Assembly: GCA_964548365.1 (NCBI GenBank)
Contig: CAZJRD010000014.1
Coordinates: forward strand, 1 to 60,096
Length of the DNA stretch: 60,096 nt
DNA from: B46-G9 sp964548365
Lineage (GTDB): Bacteria; Desulfobacterota; DSM-4660; Desulfatiglandales; Desulfatiglandaceae
Direction: 5' to 3'
The notes below the pieces were generated by a model. That model was not told the DNA's origin. It saw only the letters and a list, made by a program, of their open reading frames with translations, and did no database searches. Positions 35,263 to 43,542 of the stretch are shown piece by piece; positions within the stretch are counted from its first letter, which is position 1; each line of letters starts with the position of its first letter. The position numbers were made by a program, and so were the translations under genes.

Positions 35263-35391
35263 GCCTACAGTGGATCCGAGGCTCTCTGAGACTTCCCCGT
35301 AAGGAATCCTTTACGAGCATTGCGTATGGTGATACGTTGTAATTGTGAATTTAAGGACCTGAAAAAAGGATCATAAGGACGAGAACTGAAA

Positions 35392-36378
35392 ATGCACCAC
35401 AAAATAGATCTCATGAAACCGATACAGATTTCACTTGACAGATTGAGCACCGAACCGGGGCCATTTTCCATGAGCTACGGTTTTGAACTTGCTCCGCTCA
35501 TCAATTCACTACAGAACGTCGGACTTGTCAACAGCCCAATCGTGATGGAAGGGGAGGGTGGGGCAATCCTAATTATTACAGGGTACAGGAGGATAGCAGC
35601 ATTTCGAGCCATGGGAAAAGAGTCCATAGGGTGCAGGATGTGCATTCAAGATACGTTTGCACCCTCTGATGCGCTTCTCATAAATTTTTTTGAGAATCTA
35701 GCAACAAGGGAATTCAACCCGGTGGAAAAAGGGATGATCCTTAATAGATTGGCCCGGTTCCTGTCACCCCAAGAGATTCTGACCCAGTATATGCCGCTGC
35801 TGGGCCTGGCTTCGAACAAATCCATTCTTACCCTGTATATTTCTTTCGATAATGATTTTGATGAATCCATGAAACAGGGATTAGCCAAGGGCCGACTCTC
35901 CGAGCAGACAGCAAAGGCCCTTTTGGACATGAACCCGGGCGATCGAAAGGCCATGGGAATCTTTTTTTTGGCCTTGAGGTTTAACATGAATCAACAGAAG
36001 CAAGTTATAGAGATATTGACTGATATATCTCATATAACAGGAGCAACAATTGCCGATCTCCTTGGGGAAAAAGAAGTCGGAAGGATTATTTCAGCGCCTT
36101 CCTTGAATCATCCCCAAAAAACAAAGGCGCTGCTGGGCCTGTGGAGGCATCAGAGGTACCCTCGACTGACCCTTGCTGAAAAGACCTTCAAGCAACAAGT
36201 CTCAAGGCTCTGTCTACCCAAAAACGTTCAAATTCAGGCTTCACCGTATTTCGAGGCTGACCTCTACCGCATGGAAATTTTTTTCAAGACAGGGAAGGAT
36301 CTGAAAGATAAGATTGAACACCTGTTAAAAATAGAGGAACTGGAACATCTGGAGGACCCTTGGGAAGGGGCTGAATGA
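35392..36378 (+). CDS. ParB/Srx-fold DNA-binding protein, uncharacterised clade
   Basis: 328 residues. The ParB N-terminal domain shows box I-like LINSLQNVGLVNSPIVM (36-52), box II-like TGYRRIAAFRAMG (63-75, in place of GERR) and ENLATREFNPVEKG (101-114). A helical KorB-like middle follows (RLSEQTAKALLDMNP), then a C-terminal part ending in EELEHLEDPWEGAE. It is not the genome-partitioning ParB: there is no ParA gene, and the arginine box is altered. It overlaps the radical SAM gene by four bases (ATGA), so the two are translationally coupled and probably act together. Confidence 0.8.
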   Translation: MHHKIDLMKPIQISLDRLSTEPGPFSMSYGFELAPLINSLQNVGLVNSPIVMEGEGGAILIITGYRRIAAFRAMGKESIGCRMCIQDTFAPSDALLINFFENLATREFNPVEKGMILNRLARFLSPQEILTQYMPLLGLASNKSILTLYISFDNDFDESMKQGLAKGRLSEQTAKALLDMNPGDRKAMGIFFLALRFNMNQQKQVIEILTDISHITGATIADLLGEKEVGRIISAPSLNHPQKTKALLGLWRHQRYPRLTLAEKTFKQQVSRLCLPKNVQIQASPYFEADLYRMEIFFKTGKDLKDKIEHLLKIEELEHLEDPWEGAE

Positions 36379-37466
36379 TGTGTGTTTTCCCCGTTGACAA
36401 GGTACTCATCGACAAAGGTGCAGAACAGTACCGTCTTTTCTCCGGAATTTCTGAGAGGATCAAAATCAGTCGTTCCCGGCAGGACAGAGAGGAGATACAG
36501 GCACAAGAAATGGATCTGGGCAGGGGTAAGAAAACGCTTCACCTGGTTCCGTACGCCGGTGACCTGCTGAAACCCTGTCCGGGCACCAAAGCCCATATCT
36601 GCTGCGGATACCAGATCCTGAATGTTGCCACGAACTGTCCTTTGGATTGCAGTTACTGTATCCTGCAGTCATATTTCACGGAACCGAACCTCAGAGTCTT
36701 TGTGAATCTTGAGGAACGCCTTGGAGAAGTCCTTAATCGCATAGACTGCCATCCTGACATGATCTTTCGCATTGGTACCGGTGAATTCACAGACAGCCTC
36801 GCCCTTGATCCCATCGTCGGTTGGAGCGAGTTGCTTATCCCTGCATTTTCAAAAAGGAAAAATGCCATACTGGAATTAAAGACCAAGACCTGCAATATCA
36901 AACGGTTGAGTCTATTACGCGAGCGGAAACAGATCATTATTTCATGGTCACTCAATAGTCCCTTCATCACTGCCCGGGAAGAACACCGGGCGGCGACCCT
37001 GCGGCAAAGACTGGAAACAGCAGCGAGGTGCCAGTCTGAAGGTTTCATCGTGGGGTTTCATTTTGATCCGCTGATTCCCCATTCCAACTGGCGGGATGAG
37101 TACCTGCGGACCCTGGACCTGCTGGACAGGCATATTGATCCCAGGAGAGTTATCTGGATTAGCATGGGTTCTTTCCGGTTCATGCCTCAGTTGAAGGCTG
37201 TTATCCGTAAACGCCACCCGCATACAACTGTTCTCGATGGAGAATTTATTCCCGGCCTTGATGGTAAGATGCGTTATTTCAAACCCATTCGAATGGAACT
37301 GTATCGATTCATGCGAGAGCATCTGGAAGCGTGGCATAACGACTTGGGACTCTATCTCTGCATGGAGTCCGACGATGTATGGAGCAGAAGCTTTGGCTGG
37401 TCTCCCGGGGATACAAAGGGCCTTTCACGCTTCCTGGACGACCGCGTCAAGAAGTTTTTTGGATAG
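36375..37466 (+). CDS. spore-photoproduct-lyase-like radical SAM protein
   Basis: 363 residues. The 4Fe-4S/SAM cysteines are C88, C92 and C95 in TNCPLDCSYCILQSYF, and the family segment FRIGTGEFTDSLALD is at 131-145. The barrel continues through NAILELKTKTCN, IIISWSLNS and the SPL-like HFDPLIPHSNWRDEY. In true spore photoproduct lyase the cysteine near residue 141 donates the final hydrogen; no cysteine is seen in the corresponding 131-145 segment (nearest is C125). DNA repair of spore photoproduct is therefore doubtful. It is coupled to the ParB-like gene, with an Nfu-like scaffold 70 bases downstream. Confidence 0.83.
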   Translation: MMCVFPVDKVLIDKGAEQYRLFSGISERIKISRSRQDREEIQAQEMDLGRGKKTLHLVPYAGDLLKPCPGTKAHICCGYQILNVATNCPLDCSYCILQSYFTEPNLRVFVNLEERLGEVLNRIDCHPDMIFRIGTGEFTDSLALDPIVGWSELLIPAFSKRKNAILELKTKTCNIKRLSLLRERKQIIISWSLNSPFITAREEHRAATLRQRLETAARCQSEGFIVGFHFDPLIPHSNWRDEYLRTLDLLDRHIDPRRVIWISMGSFRFMPQLKAVIRKRHPHTTVLDGEFIPGLDGKMRYFKPIRMELYRFMREHLEAWHNDLGLYLCMESDDVWSRSFGWSPGDTKGLSRFLDDRVKKFFG

Positions 37467-37534
37467 CTTTCACCTTGAAACTGTGATAAACAGAACAACA
37501 TATTATGCAGGAGCATAGACAGAAGGAGGAAGAT

Positions 37535-37762
37535 ATGACCATAAAAGAAAAAGTGCAGGACGCCCTTGACAAGGTGAGACCCAGTCTTCAGGCTGACGGT
37601 GGCGATGTTCAGCTCGTGGATGTGGAAGACTCCGGATTGGTCAAGGTGAGACTCACCGGTGCGTGCGGTGGATGCCCCATGAGTCAGATGACCCTGAAAA
37701 TGGGGATTGAGAGGATTTTGAAGGAAAATGTGCCGGAAGTTACGTCCGTGGAATCAGTGTAG
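37535..37762 (+). CDS. NifU C-terminal-domain (Nfu-type) Fe-S scaffold protein
   Basis: 75 residues from ATG 37535, chosen because GGAGG lies six bases upstream. The whole protein is the NifU C-terminal domain: VRPSLQADGGDVQLVDV and GACGGCPMSQMTLKMGIE, the CxxC holding a transferable [4Fe-4S] cluster. It may serve the radical SAM protein upstream, which is inference. The stop is followed within two bases by family II repeat copy 2. Confidence 0.93.
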   Translation: MTIKEKVQDALDKVRPSLQADGGDVQLVDVEDSGLVKVRLTGACGGCPMSQMTLKMGIERILKENVPEVTSVESV

Positions 37763-37764
37763 CA

Positions 37765-37906
37765 GTGTCCATCCATAAATGGCTATTTTGTCCGATATCA
37801 TCGTTATGCTCAAATTTTGATCCTCGAAATACCTCAATGTATTCCTGCGGTTAAAATTCTCACATGCCTTGATCTCGCACAAACTATCTCATTTATGGGT
37901 GGACAC
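37765..37906 (+). repeat. family II inverted-end repeat, copy 2
   Basis: 142 bp, beginning just after the Nfu stop. Ends GTGTCCATCCATAAATG (37765-37781) and CATTTATGGGTGGACAC (37890-37906) are inverted with one mismatch in 17. The interior matches copy 1, in the same orientation relative to the upstream gene. Confidence 0.88.
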
Positions 37907-37990
37907 CGGTATGAGAAATAGTCAAGAGATAAAGGGTAGTGGAAGGTTTAATCAAAACCAGCTATGTGAAAGAGGAGGAGATAACGCATT

Positions 37991-38851
37991 ATGGAAATTA
38001 AGAAAATCGGTATTGTCGGTGCCGGCACCATGGGGAACGGTATCGCCCAGGTGGCGGCTCAGATCGGCTCTGAAGTTGTGATGCGGGATATTGAAGATGC
38101 GTTCGTTGAACGGGGAATGAAAAGTATTGATCGATTCCTGTCCAAGAGTGTTGAAAAAGGGAAGCTTGAGGCCGCAGAAAAAGACGCTATCCTGGGAAGA
38201 ATAACAGGCACCACGGATATGTCGGCGTTGAAGGACGCAGACATTGTGATTGAAGCAGTGATTGAAAATATTGATCTCAAGAAAAGCGTTTTCAAGGAAC
38301 TGGACGAATTGTGCCCGCCGGAAACCATCCTGGCTTCAAACACTTCTTCCATGTCCTTGACGGAAATTGCCGCCGCCACGAATCGGCCCGACAAGGTCTG
38401 CGGCATGCACTTTTTCAATCCTGTTCCTCTCATGCGACTGGTAGAGATCATCCGTGGCTTCGCTACCAGTGATGAGACCGTAGCTATTACAACGGATCTC
38501 GCCAAAAAGATGGGTAAAATTACCGTGGAAGTGAAAAAAGACTCTCCCGGGTTTATCGTGAACCGCATAATGATCCCCCATATGATCGAAGCAATCAAGA
38601 TTGTGGAAGAGGGTATCGCCTCCATTGAAGACGTAGACATTGCGGTCAAGAACGGGCTCAACTACCCCATGGGCCCATTTGAATTGATGGATCTCACCGG
38701 TATCGATATTGCCTATTTTGTTGCGGAGTACTTCTACAAGGAATTGAACAAGGAGTCGAAGTGGGTATCACCCAATTTGCTCAAGACCATGATCCGCGCA
38801 GGGAAACTGGGGAGAAAAACCGGGGGAGGATGGTACGATTACAGTAAATAA
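37991..38851 (+). CDS. hbd: 3-hydroxybutyryl-CoA (3-hydroxyacyl-CoA) dehydrogenase
   Basis: 286 residues, the stand-alone Hbd size. GIVGAGTMGNGIAQVAAQIG (8-27) is the NAD site, NTSSMSLTEIAAATNRPDKV (116-135) and GMHFFNPVPLMRLVEII (137-153) hold the catalytic His/Asn region, and KDSPGFIVNRIMIP starts the C-terminal domain. The end KLGRKTGGGWYDYSK is characteristic. It oxidises or reduces 3-hydroxybutyryl-CoA in beta-oxidation or butyrate metabolism. GGAGGAG precedes the start. Confidence 0.95.
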   Translation: MEIKKIGIVGAGTMGNGIAQVAAQIGSEVVMRDIEDAFVERGMKSIDRFLSKSVEKGKLEAAEKDAILGRITGTTDMSALKDADIVIEAVIENIDLKKSVFKELDELCPPETILASNTSSMSLTEIAAATNRPDKVCGMHFFNPVPLMRLVEIIRGFATSDETVAITTDLAKKMGKITVEVKKDSPGFIVNRIMIPHMIEAIKIVEEGIASIEDVDIAVKNGLNYPMGPFELMDLTGIDIAYFVAEYFYKELNKESKWVSPNLLKTMIRAGKLGRKTGGGWYDYSK

Positions 38852-38914
38852 GGGATAGGCTTAAAGAGGCGCAGGGCTTCGGGCGCAAGGAACCTCCCGA
38901 TGGCTCGTGTCTCT

Positions 38915-38958
38915 AAAAAAGAAGGCAGCCCTCTAATCAGGCTGCCTTCTTATTATAT
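38915..38958. terminator. bidirectional intrinsic terminator
   Basis: GAAGGCAGCC (38921-38930), loop CTCTAATCA, GGCTGCCTTC (38940-38949), flanked by a run of A on the left and TTATTAT on the right. It can stop hbd on the plus strand and, with a strong TTTTTT tail, the small minus-strand gene at 38982-39071. Confidence 0.85.
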
Positions 38959-38981
38959 AAGACTGTGGCACTGTAGGTGCC

Positions 38982-39071
38982 TTACTTGTTTTTATGCCGC
39001 ATCTTCTTTTTCAGTTTCCGGTGCTTGTGCTTCGTGATCTTTTTTCGTCTCTTCTTGACAACACTTCCCAT
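38982..39071 (-). CDS. 29-residue AURKAIP1/COX24 (mS38/bS22-like) basic protein
   Basis: ATG 39071 has GGAGG nine bases upstream. The product MGSVVKKRRKKITKHKHRKL... is extremely rich in Lys/Arg/His and matches the short bacterial proteins of the AURKAIP1/COX24 domain, related to mitoribosomal mS38 and bacterial bS22-type ribosomal proteins. It is flanked by its own promoter-like sequence and a strong terminator, as expected of an abundant ribosomal peptide. The ribosomal role is from the family, not shown here. Confidence 0.8.
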   Translation of the reverse strand: MGSVVKKRRKKITKHKHRKLKKKMRHKNK

Positions 39072-39386
39072 GCAACATGACCTCCATTAAGATATCAATC
39101 CACCTCCAAAACGCCCACCTTTGCCCGGTTCCGGGTAAGGGTTCCTGATCTCGAACAAAATTGAGCCTTTTGAAAAAGACCTATCTTATAACTTTACTAC
39201 ACGCAGTATATTCCTGTCAACAAATCTTTTGGGTTTTCAACTCCTTCAAGAGAGAAGGGGGAAAACGCACAGAACAAAAAGGTTCTTTTGGTAAGTTGAC
39301 ATAATATATATTATCAGACGTTACAAAACTCCCAAATATACAGAAAAAGATATTGTCTCACCCCCCAGTGATGCATCTAATTAATA
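39072..39386. other. intergenic region upstream of the mS38-like gene
   Basis: 315 bases. It contains the promoter pair at 39191-39220 and, near 39302-39320, an A+T palindrome ATAATATATATTAT preceded by TTGAC. The remainder shows nothing recognisable; the diguanylate cyclase gene ends at its right border. Confidence 0.5.
39191..39220 (-). promoter_or_regulatory. candidate sigma70 promoter for the mS38-like gene
   Basis: On the minus strand: TTGACA (39220-39215), an 18-base spacer and TAAAGT (39196-39191). Transcription would start ~39183, giving a ~110-base leader. Confidence 0.4.
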
Positions 39387-40313
39387 TTAAGGCCTTGGAA
39401 CTTGAGAGATGGGTGCTTCATTGGTTGATACTGTGGTGTGTGTTTGGGGCCGATTTTCCTTCGACTTGTACAGGTTTTTATCCGCCGTATTTACAAAGCT
39501 CTCTGCGCTCATGTCTTCCGAAAATTGTGAAAAGCCCATGCTTGCACTGATTCCCAAGCGTTCTCGAATGACTGCATCGATGCGGCGCCCGATTTCCTCT
39601 GCAGCAGTGTCGCTCGTGTCTATCAAAATGACGGCGAATTCATCTCCTCCGTATCGATAGCCCGAATCAACATCCTCACGGATACTCGCGTGGATAATTC
39701 CCCCGGTCTTACTCAGGATTTCGTCCCCGGCAAGGTGTCCATGAGTGTCGTTGTAGCCCTTGAAATCGTCAAGATCGAGGAGGATGAGGGATAACTCACG
39801 CTTCTGCCTCTTCGCCCGCACTATTTCTTCACGCAAGCGGGTATAAAAATGGCGCTGATTAAAGAGGCCAGTGAGAGAATCAGTAATGGACAAGCGATTC
39901 AGCTCGGCCCTGGTGTTTCTTTCAACGATTGCGCGCCTGATCTTCGCCTCGAGCTCGTCCGTTGAAAAGGGTTTGTTGATAAAATCGGTAGCACCAGAAT
40001 TGATAACATCTGTATACTTGTAGCTCTTTGCCTTTCCTGTCATCGCAATAATACACATTTCCGGGTACAGCTTTCGGGTTCTTTCAATGAGCGCAAGACC
40101 ATCCATGCCGGGCATTATCATATCGGTGATGAGAAAGGTGAAATTTCCAGCGTTTTTAAGCATACCAAGAGCCACTTCACCGCCTTCCGCTCCGTCGGCG
40201 TCAAGATCAAGGAGGAGAAGGCTCTCCACAGTGCTCTCGCGGACCTGCTTTTCGTCATCCACAACCAGACATCGTTCAGTTGTATAATCTATGTGCTGAA
40301 TATTAATCATCAT
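39387..40313 (-). CDS. response regulator with GGDEF diguanylate cyclase output
   Basis: 308 residues. The receiver domain (about 14-130) shows VVDDEKQ, phospho-acceptor Asp in LITDMIMPGMDG and the lysine in FINKPFSTDE. The GGDEF domain (about 145-300) has SLTGLFNQRHF, DLDDFKGYNDTHGHLAGDEIL and an intact YRYGGDEF active site, so c-di-GMP synthesis is expected on phosphorylation. The inhibitory RxxD five residues before GGDEF reads EDVD, so product inhibition may be lost. No cognate kinase is adjacent. It is 15 bases downstream of miaB. Confidence 0.92.
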   Translation of the reverse strand: MMINIQHIDYTTERCLVVDDEKQVRESTVESLLLLDLDADGAEGGEVALGMLKNAGNFTFLITDMIMPGMDGLALIERTRKLYPEMCIIAMTGKAKSYKYTDVINSGATDFINKPFSTDELEAKIRRAIVERNTRAELNRLSITDSLTGLFNQRHFYTRLREEIVRAKRQKRELSLILLDLDDFKGYNDTHGHLAGDEILSKTGGIIHASIREDVDSGYRYGGDEFAVILIDTSDTAAEEIGRRIDAVIRERLGISASMGFSQFSEDMSAESFVNTADKNLYKSKENRPQTHTTVSTNEAPISQVPRP

Positions 40314-40328
40314 AACCGCCTTTGTCGG

Positions 40329-41645
40329 TCATTCCGCTAGAAGGGAGTTGACAAAAGCTTTCTTAATTATAACGTTAATGATATCCCCTATCAGGCCTTT
40401 ATTACTGGGCAAATTAACTATCTTATTAGTATTGGTGCGCCCCATTAACTGGCCGCCCTTCTTGCTTTCACCTTCCACCAACACCGCGACCATTTTTCCT
40501 TCCAGTTCCATATTTTTCTGAAGTGTTATCTCTTTTTGCAGGGTTTGCAAGCGGTTCAATCGCCTGGATTTTTCTCCTTCTCCGATCTTTCCATCCATGT
40601 ACGCCGCCACTGTACCTTCTCTGTCGGAATATTTAAAGGAAAAAAGTGTATCAAACCGTATTTTTTCCATAAGGTCAAGGGTTTGTTCAAAATCCCCGGC
40701 GGATTCACCGGGAAATCCCACCATCACATCACTTGTTATGGCCAGATGAGGCACCATATCTCGTAATTTATATACCAGTTCCATGTAGTGTTCGCGTGTA
40801 TACCCTCTCTTCATCCGTTGCAGTATATCATTGGAACCTGTCTGAAACGGAAGATGGATATGCGGGCAGAGAATCTGATTGTCTTTAAAGGAGCGAATAA
40901 GATCATCCGAGAGATCTTTCGGGTGAGAGGTGGTAAAGCGGAGGCGCAGAAGTCCATCGACTTCACTGAGCATATGCAGGAGGGAGGCGAAGTTATATGA
41001 TTTGCTGGAATCCTTCCAGGAATAGGAATTCACATTTTGCCCAAGAAGCGTTATCTCTTTTACCCCCTGCCCCACAAGAAACGAGGCCTCTTCCAGGATG
41101 TCCTGTGGGGATCGCGAGATTTCTCTTCCCCGTACGTAGGGAACAATACAATATGTACAGAAGTTGTCACACCCCTGCATAACTGAAACATAGGCACAGA
41201 TTTGGCTTTCCTGAAGCTGATGGGTCGTCTTTGAAGCGTTCAGCGGCGGAAGATCAAGGCGTGTTGCGATCATTTTCCGTTTTTGGAAAAGAACAGCGTT
41301 AAGGATCCCGCGGATCTCCGTCAGTTCCCGGGGGCCGACTACCAGGTCCAGTTCGGGAAACCGATGAAATAACCGTTTCCCCTGCTTTTGCGCGAGGCAT
41401 CCTGCCACGCCAAGGACCATACCTTCCCCTTTCTTTGCCTTGATACGTGACAGACGGCCCAAGAGGCTCATTGCCTTTTGATCCGCCTTTTCCCTGACGG
41501 TGCAGGTATTGATGAGCACCACGTCTGCGTTTTCCGGATCATCGACGGGCGTGTACCCGTATTCCATGAGCTGTTGTCCCAGAAACTCCGAATCATATTC
41601 ATTCATCTGGCAGCCCATGGTGGCAATGTAGAAGCCTTTTTCCAA
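40329..41645 (-). CDS. miaB: tRNA-2-methylthio-N6-dimethylallyladenosine synthase
   Basis: 438 residues, usual MiaB length. The UPF0004 domain has TMGCQMNEYDSE and VLINTCTVREKAD (auxiliary cluster cysteines). The radical SAM domain has GCDNFCTYCIVPYVRGRE, and the C-terminal TRAM domain ends the protein. It methylthiolates i6A37 in tRNAs reading UNN codons. It starts ~40 bases after the DUF4911 gene on the same strand. Confidence 0.95.
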   Translation of the reverse strand: MEKGFYIATMGCQMNEYDSEFLGQQLMEYGYTPVDDPENADVVLINTCTVREKADQKAMSLLGRLSRIKAKKGEGMVLGVAGCLAQKQGKRLFHRFPELDLVVGPRELTEIRGILNAVLFQKRKMIATRLDLPPLNASKTTHQLQESQICAYVSVMQGCDNFCTYCIVPYVRGREISRSPQDILEEASFLVGQGVKEITLLGQNVNSYSWKDSSKSYNFASLLHMLSEVDGLLRLRFTTSHPKDLSDDLIRSFKDNQILCPHIHLPFQTGSNDILQRMKRGYTREHYMELVYKLRDMVPHLAITSDVMVGFPGESAGDFEQTLDLMEKIRFDTLFSFKYSDREGTVAAYMDGKIGEGEKSRRLNRLQTLQKEITLQKNMELEGKMVAVLVEGESKKGGQLMGRTNTNKIVNLPSNKGLIGDIINVIIKKAFVNSLLAE

Positions 41646-41685
41646 AATGCACCTATCCTCAGCGTTTTCCTTCAGCCTTTGACCT

Positions 41686-41904
41686 TTAGCCTTTTGTCTT
41701 TATATGGAGCCCTTCCCTTTTCCTCAGATCCTCAAACAGCTGATCAACAATGGATCCGCAGCCCGGTGCGATAGACACTTCGATCAGTGCGGCGTGGGGA
41801 TCAATGGTCCTCACCACAGCCATGCCGTCGTAAGATTCAAGGGTATACCGCAGGTAACAGATATCCTTGCGGTCTACCTGGAACACTCGTCTGTTGGTTT
41901 CCAC
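41686..41904 (-). CDS. DUF4911 domain protein
   Basis: 72 residues, starting with GTG at 41904; GGAG lies seven bases upstream, inside the end of nadK, so the genes overlap by 31 bases. RKDICYLRYTLESYDGMAVVRTIDPHAALIEVSIAPG matches the short DUF4911 family as I recall it (common in Desulfobacterota). No function is known. The overlap implies translational coupling to NAD kinase; miaB follows. Confidence 0.75.
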   Translation of the reverse strand: METNRRVFQVDRKDICYLRYTLESYDGMAVVRTIDPHAALIEVSIAPGCGSIVDQLFEDLRKREGLHIKTKG

Positions 41905-42773
41905 TCATATGCTCCGCCGCCCCACATCAATTTTGTCCTGAGAATTTTGAAAAAGCTGTAATCCGGTGGTTTGAAGAGCTTGATACTCTCCGTCGACTTG
42001 CGCACAACGATGTGATCACCATAATGGAAGTCTAATCCCAACTGGCCGTCAAGGGTAAGGACGACCTGCTCTTCACTTTCTTTTCCGAGGCGGATTTCAA
42101 TGGCCGCTGTCTCAGGCAGCAGGATGGGCCTGTTGGTCAGGGTAAAGGGACAAATGGGGGTGAGGATAAAAGACTGCATCGTGGGGTAAAGTATGGGCCC
42201 ACCTGCTGATAGATTGTACGCGGTCGAGCCCGTGGGGGTGGACACAATAAGCCCGTCTGCCCTGAAAGTGGTCAAGAACTCGCCGTTTATGGAGACATCG
42301 AGGTCTATGATCCTGGCCAGTGTCCCCTTATTGATGACCATATCGTTGAGAACCTGGAATCGATGGACCTCTTCTCCGTCACGCAAGATCCGGGCTTCCA
42401 AAAGGATCCTTTGCTCGACCTGAAGCTTTCCCTCCAGGAGCAGTTCGACAACAGTATACAGTCGATTGAGCGGAATACCCGTAAGGAATCCCAGCCCTCC
42501 CAGGTTAACCCCGAGGATGGGAACCCCGAAGCGGCCGACCTTGCGTGCGGCGCCGAGCAGGGTGCCGTCCCCTCCCAGTACGACAACCCAGTTGACCGTG
42601 GTTGGTATGCTAGAGCGCTCTTCAACGGAGCTTTCCAGAGAGTCACGCACCTCCATTTCTTCGGAATAAACCGTAACCCCTTGTTGTTTCAGCCATTTTT
42701 CAAGTTTTCTCGCCTGGGTTTGTGCGGGTTTGTGACGATATTTGTAGATGATTCCCGCTGACTTGGAAGGCAT
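41874..42773 (-). CDS. nadK: NAD kinase
   Basis: 299 residues from ATG 42773, selected because AGGAGG lies seven bases upstream (within the end of the P-loop gene). The ATP/NAD site GGDGTLLGAARKV, the NDMVINKG segment and the STPTGSTAYNLSAGGPIL loop are diagnostic. It phosphorylates NAD+ to NADP+. It is the second gene of a tight set, P-loop ATPase - nadK - DUF4911 - miaB, with one-base or overlapping junctions. Confidence 0.95.
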   Translation of the reverse strand: MPSKSAGIIYKYRHKPAQTQARKLEKWLKQQGVTVYSEEMEVRDSLESSVEERSSIPTTVNWVVVLGGDGTLLGAARKVGRFGVPILGVNLGGLGFLTGIPLNRLYTVVELLLEGKLQVEQRILLEARILRDGEEVHRFQVLNDMVINKGTLARIIDLDVSINGEFLTTFRADGLIVSTPTGSTAYNLSAGGPILYPTMQSFILTPICPFTLTNRPILLPETAAIEIRLGKESEEQVVLTLDGQLGLDFHYGDHIVVRKSTESIKLFKPPDYSFFKILRTKLMWGGGAYEWKPTDECSR

Positions 42774-42774
42774 C

Positions 42775-43380
42775 TCATGCCCTCCTTTCCTGCTCGACGA
42801 CAAACCATTCCTCTTCCTTATCCGAGGACGTGTCAACGACAAGGTGCACCACGGGAAGAGCGGGATAGAGTGTCTTTAGATCTGCCAGGTCAACCGGTTC
42901 AAACTTGTTGACATTGTTGATATAAGCCTGCTCTGTCAGGGCATTTGATTCATAGTTTTCCTTGGTCCTTTTTGAGATCCTTCGAAGGGACACTTCTTTG
43001 GGACACCGGGTTTGCTGAATAACAAACGTCATGTTGTGTTCGGCCGCCACTCTTGCAGCCCGGTGTCGCAACTCCTGTGTGACAAAGGTCGCGTCGAGGA
43101 TGAGCCCGCTCCCTTTTGCGGCCAGTTCACCTGCGAGACGGAACATCTCATCGTACACAAGGGTTCGTTTGTTCATGTTAGAGGCCACTTTTTCGTCAAA
43201 AATATCCTCATGTTTCAGGACCTCAAGCCTGATCATGTCAGTACGGAGGACCCTGTATCCCTTGAGCATCGCAATGACCTCGGTGGTCTCGGTCTTGTAT
43301 GATGCCGGAAGACCACACGCAATGAGGACCGTCCCTGGCTCCAGTTCCCGCTGCATAAAATCTCGAAAAGGTTCTTTCAT
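42775..43380 (-). CDS. P-loop kinase (COG0645-type), separated half of an APH/P-loop pair
   Basis: 201 residues. The nucleotide loop CGLPASYKTETT (about 22-33) is Walker-A-like with Tyr where GK-type loops have Gly, followed by LRTDMIRLEVLK and LILDATFVTQELRH. This matches the predicted-kinase domain that in many bacteria is fused behind an aminoglycoside-phosphotransferase-like domain (COG2187 + COG0645). Here that partner is a separate gene 160 bases upstream, with repeat copy E between. Substrate unknown. Confidence 0.78.
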   Translation of the reverse strand: MKEPFRDFMQRELEPGTVLIACGLPASYKTETTEVIAMLKGYRVLRTDMIRLEVLKHEDIFDEKVASNMNKRTLVYDEMFRLAGELAAKGSGLILDATFVTQELRHRAARVAAEHNMTFVIQQTRCPKEVSLRRISKRTKENYESNALTEQAYINNVNKFEPVDLADLKTLYPALPVVHLVVDTSSDKEEEWFVVEQERRA

Positions 43381-43392
43381 CTATTCCTCCAT

Positions 43393-43506
43393 GCCAGGTC
43401 CTCAGGGCGCTTTTTCCTGAGGACTGGAATGCGGAGGGGGCAATGCTCCCCCGTGAATAAGTCACTGAAAACAACAGCCCGGGAGGCTCGTCAGGGAAGA
43501 AAAGCT
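43393..43506 (-). repeat. family I fold-back repeat, copy E (left arm missing)
   Basis: Contains the CCAGGTCCTCAGG...CCTGAGGACTGG hairpin (43394-43427), the alternative AGGGGGCA...TGCTCCCCC hairpin shared with copy D, the 'gaataagtcactgaaaa' box and a degenerate right end. It begins 13 bases before the P-loop kinase start, so the left arm seems deleted. Confidence 0.8.
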
Positions 43507-43542
43507 CGATGATCCTCGCTGTTCTTCCTGTCTTTCTGGGCC

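Noticed and set aside
35392..36378. Chromosome or plasmid partition locus
   Set aside because: No ParA gene, no canonical parS, and a modified arginine box; the partner is a radical SAM gene.
36375..37466. Evidence of sporulation
   Set aside because: The SPL-like protein lacks a cysteine in the segment aligned with the donor cysteine, and no spore genes are present; SPL relatives occur in non-sporulating bacteria.
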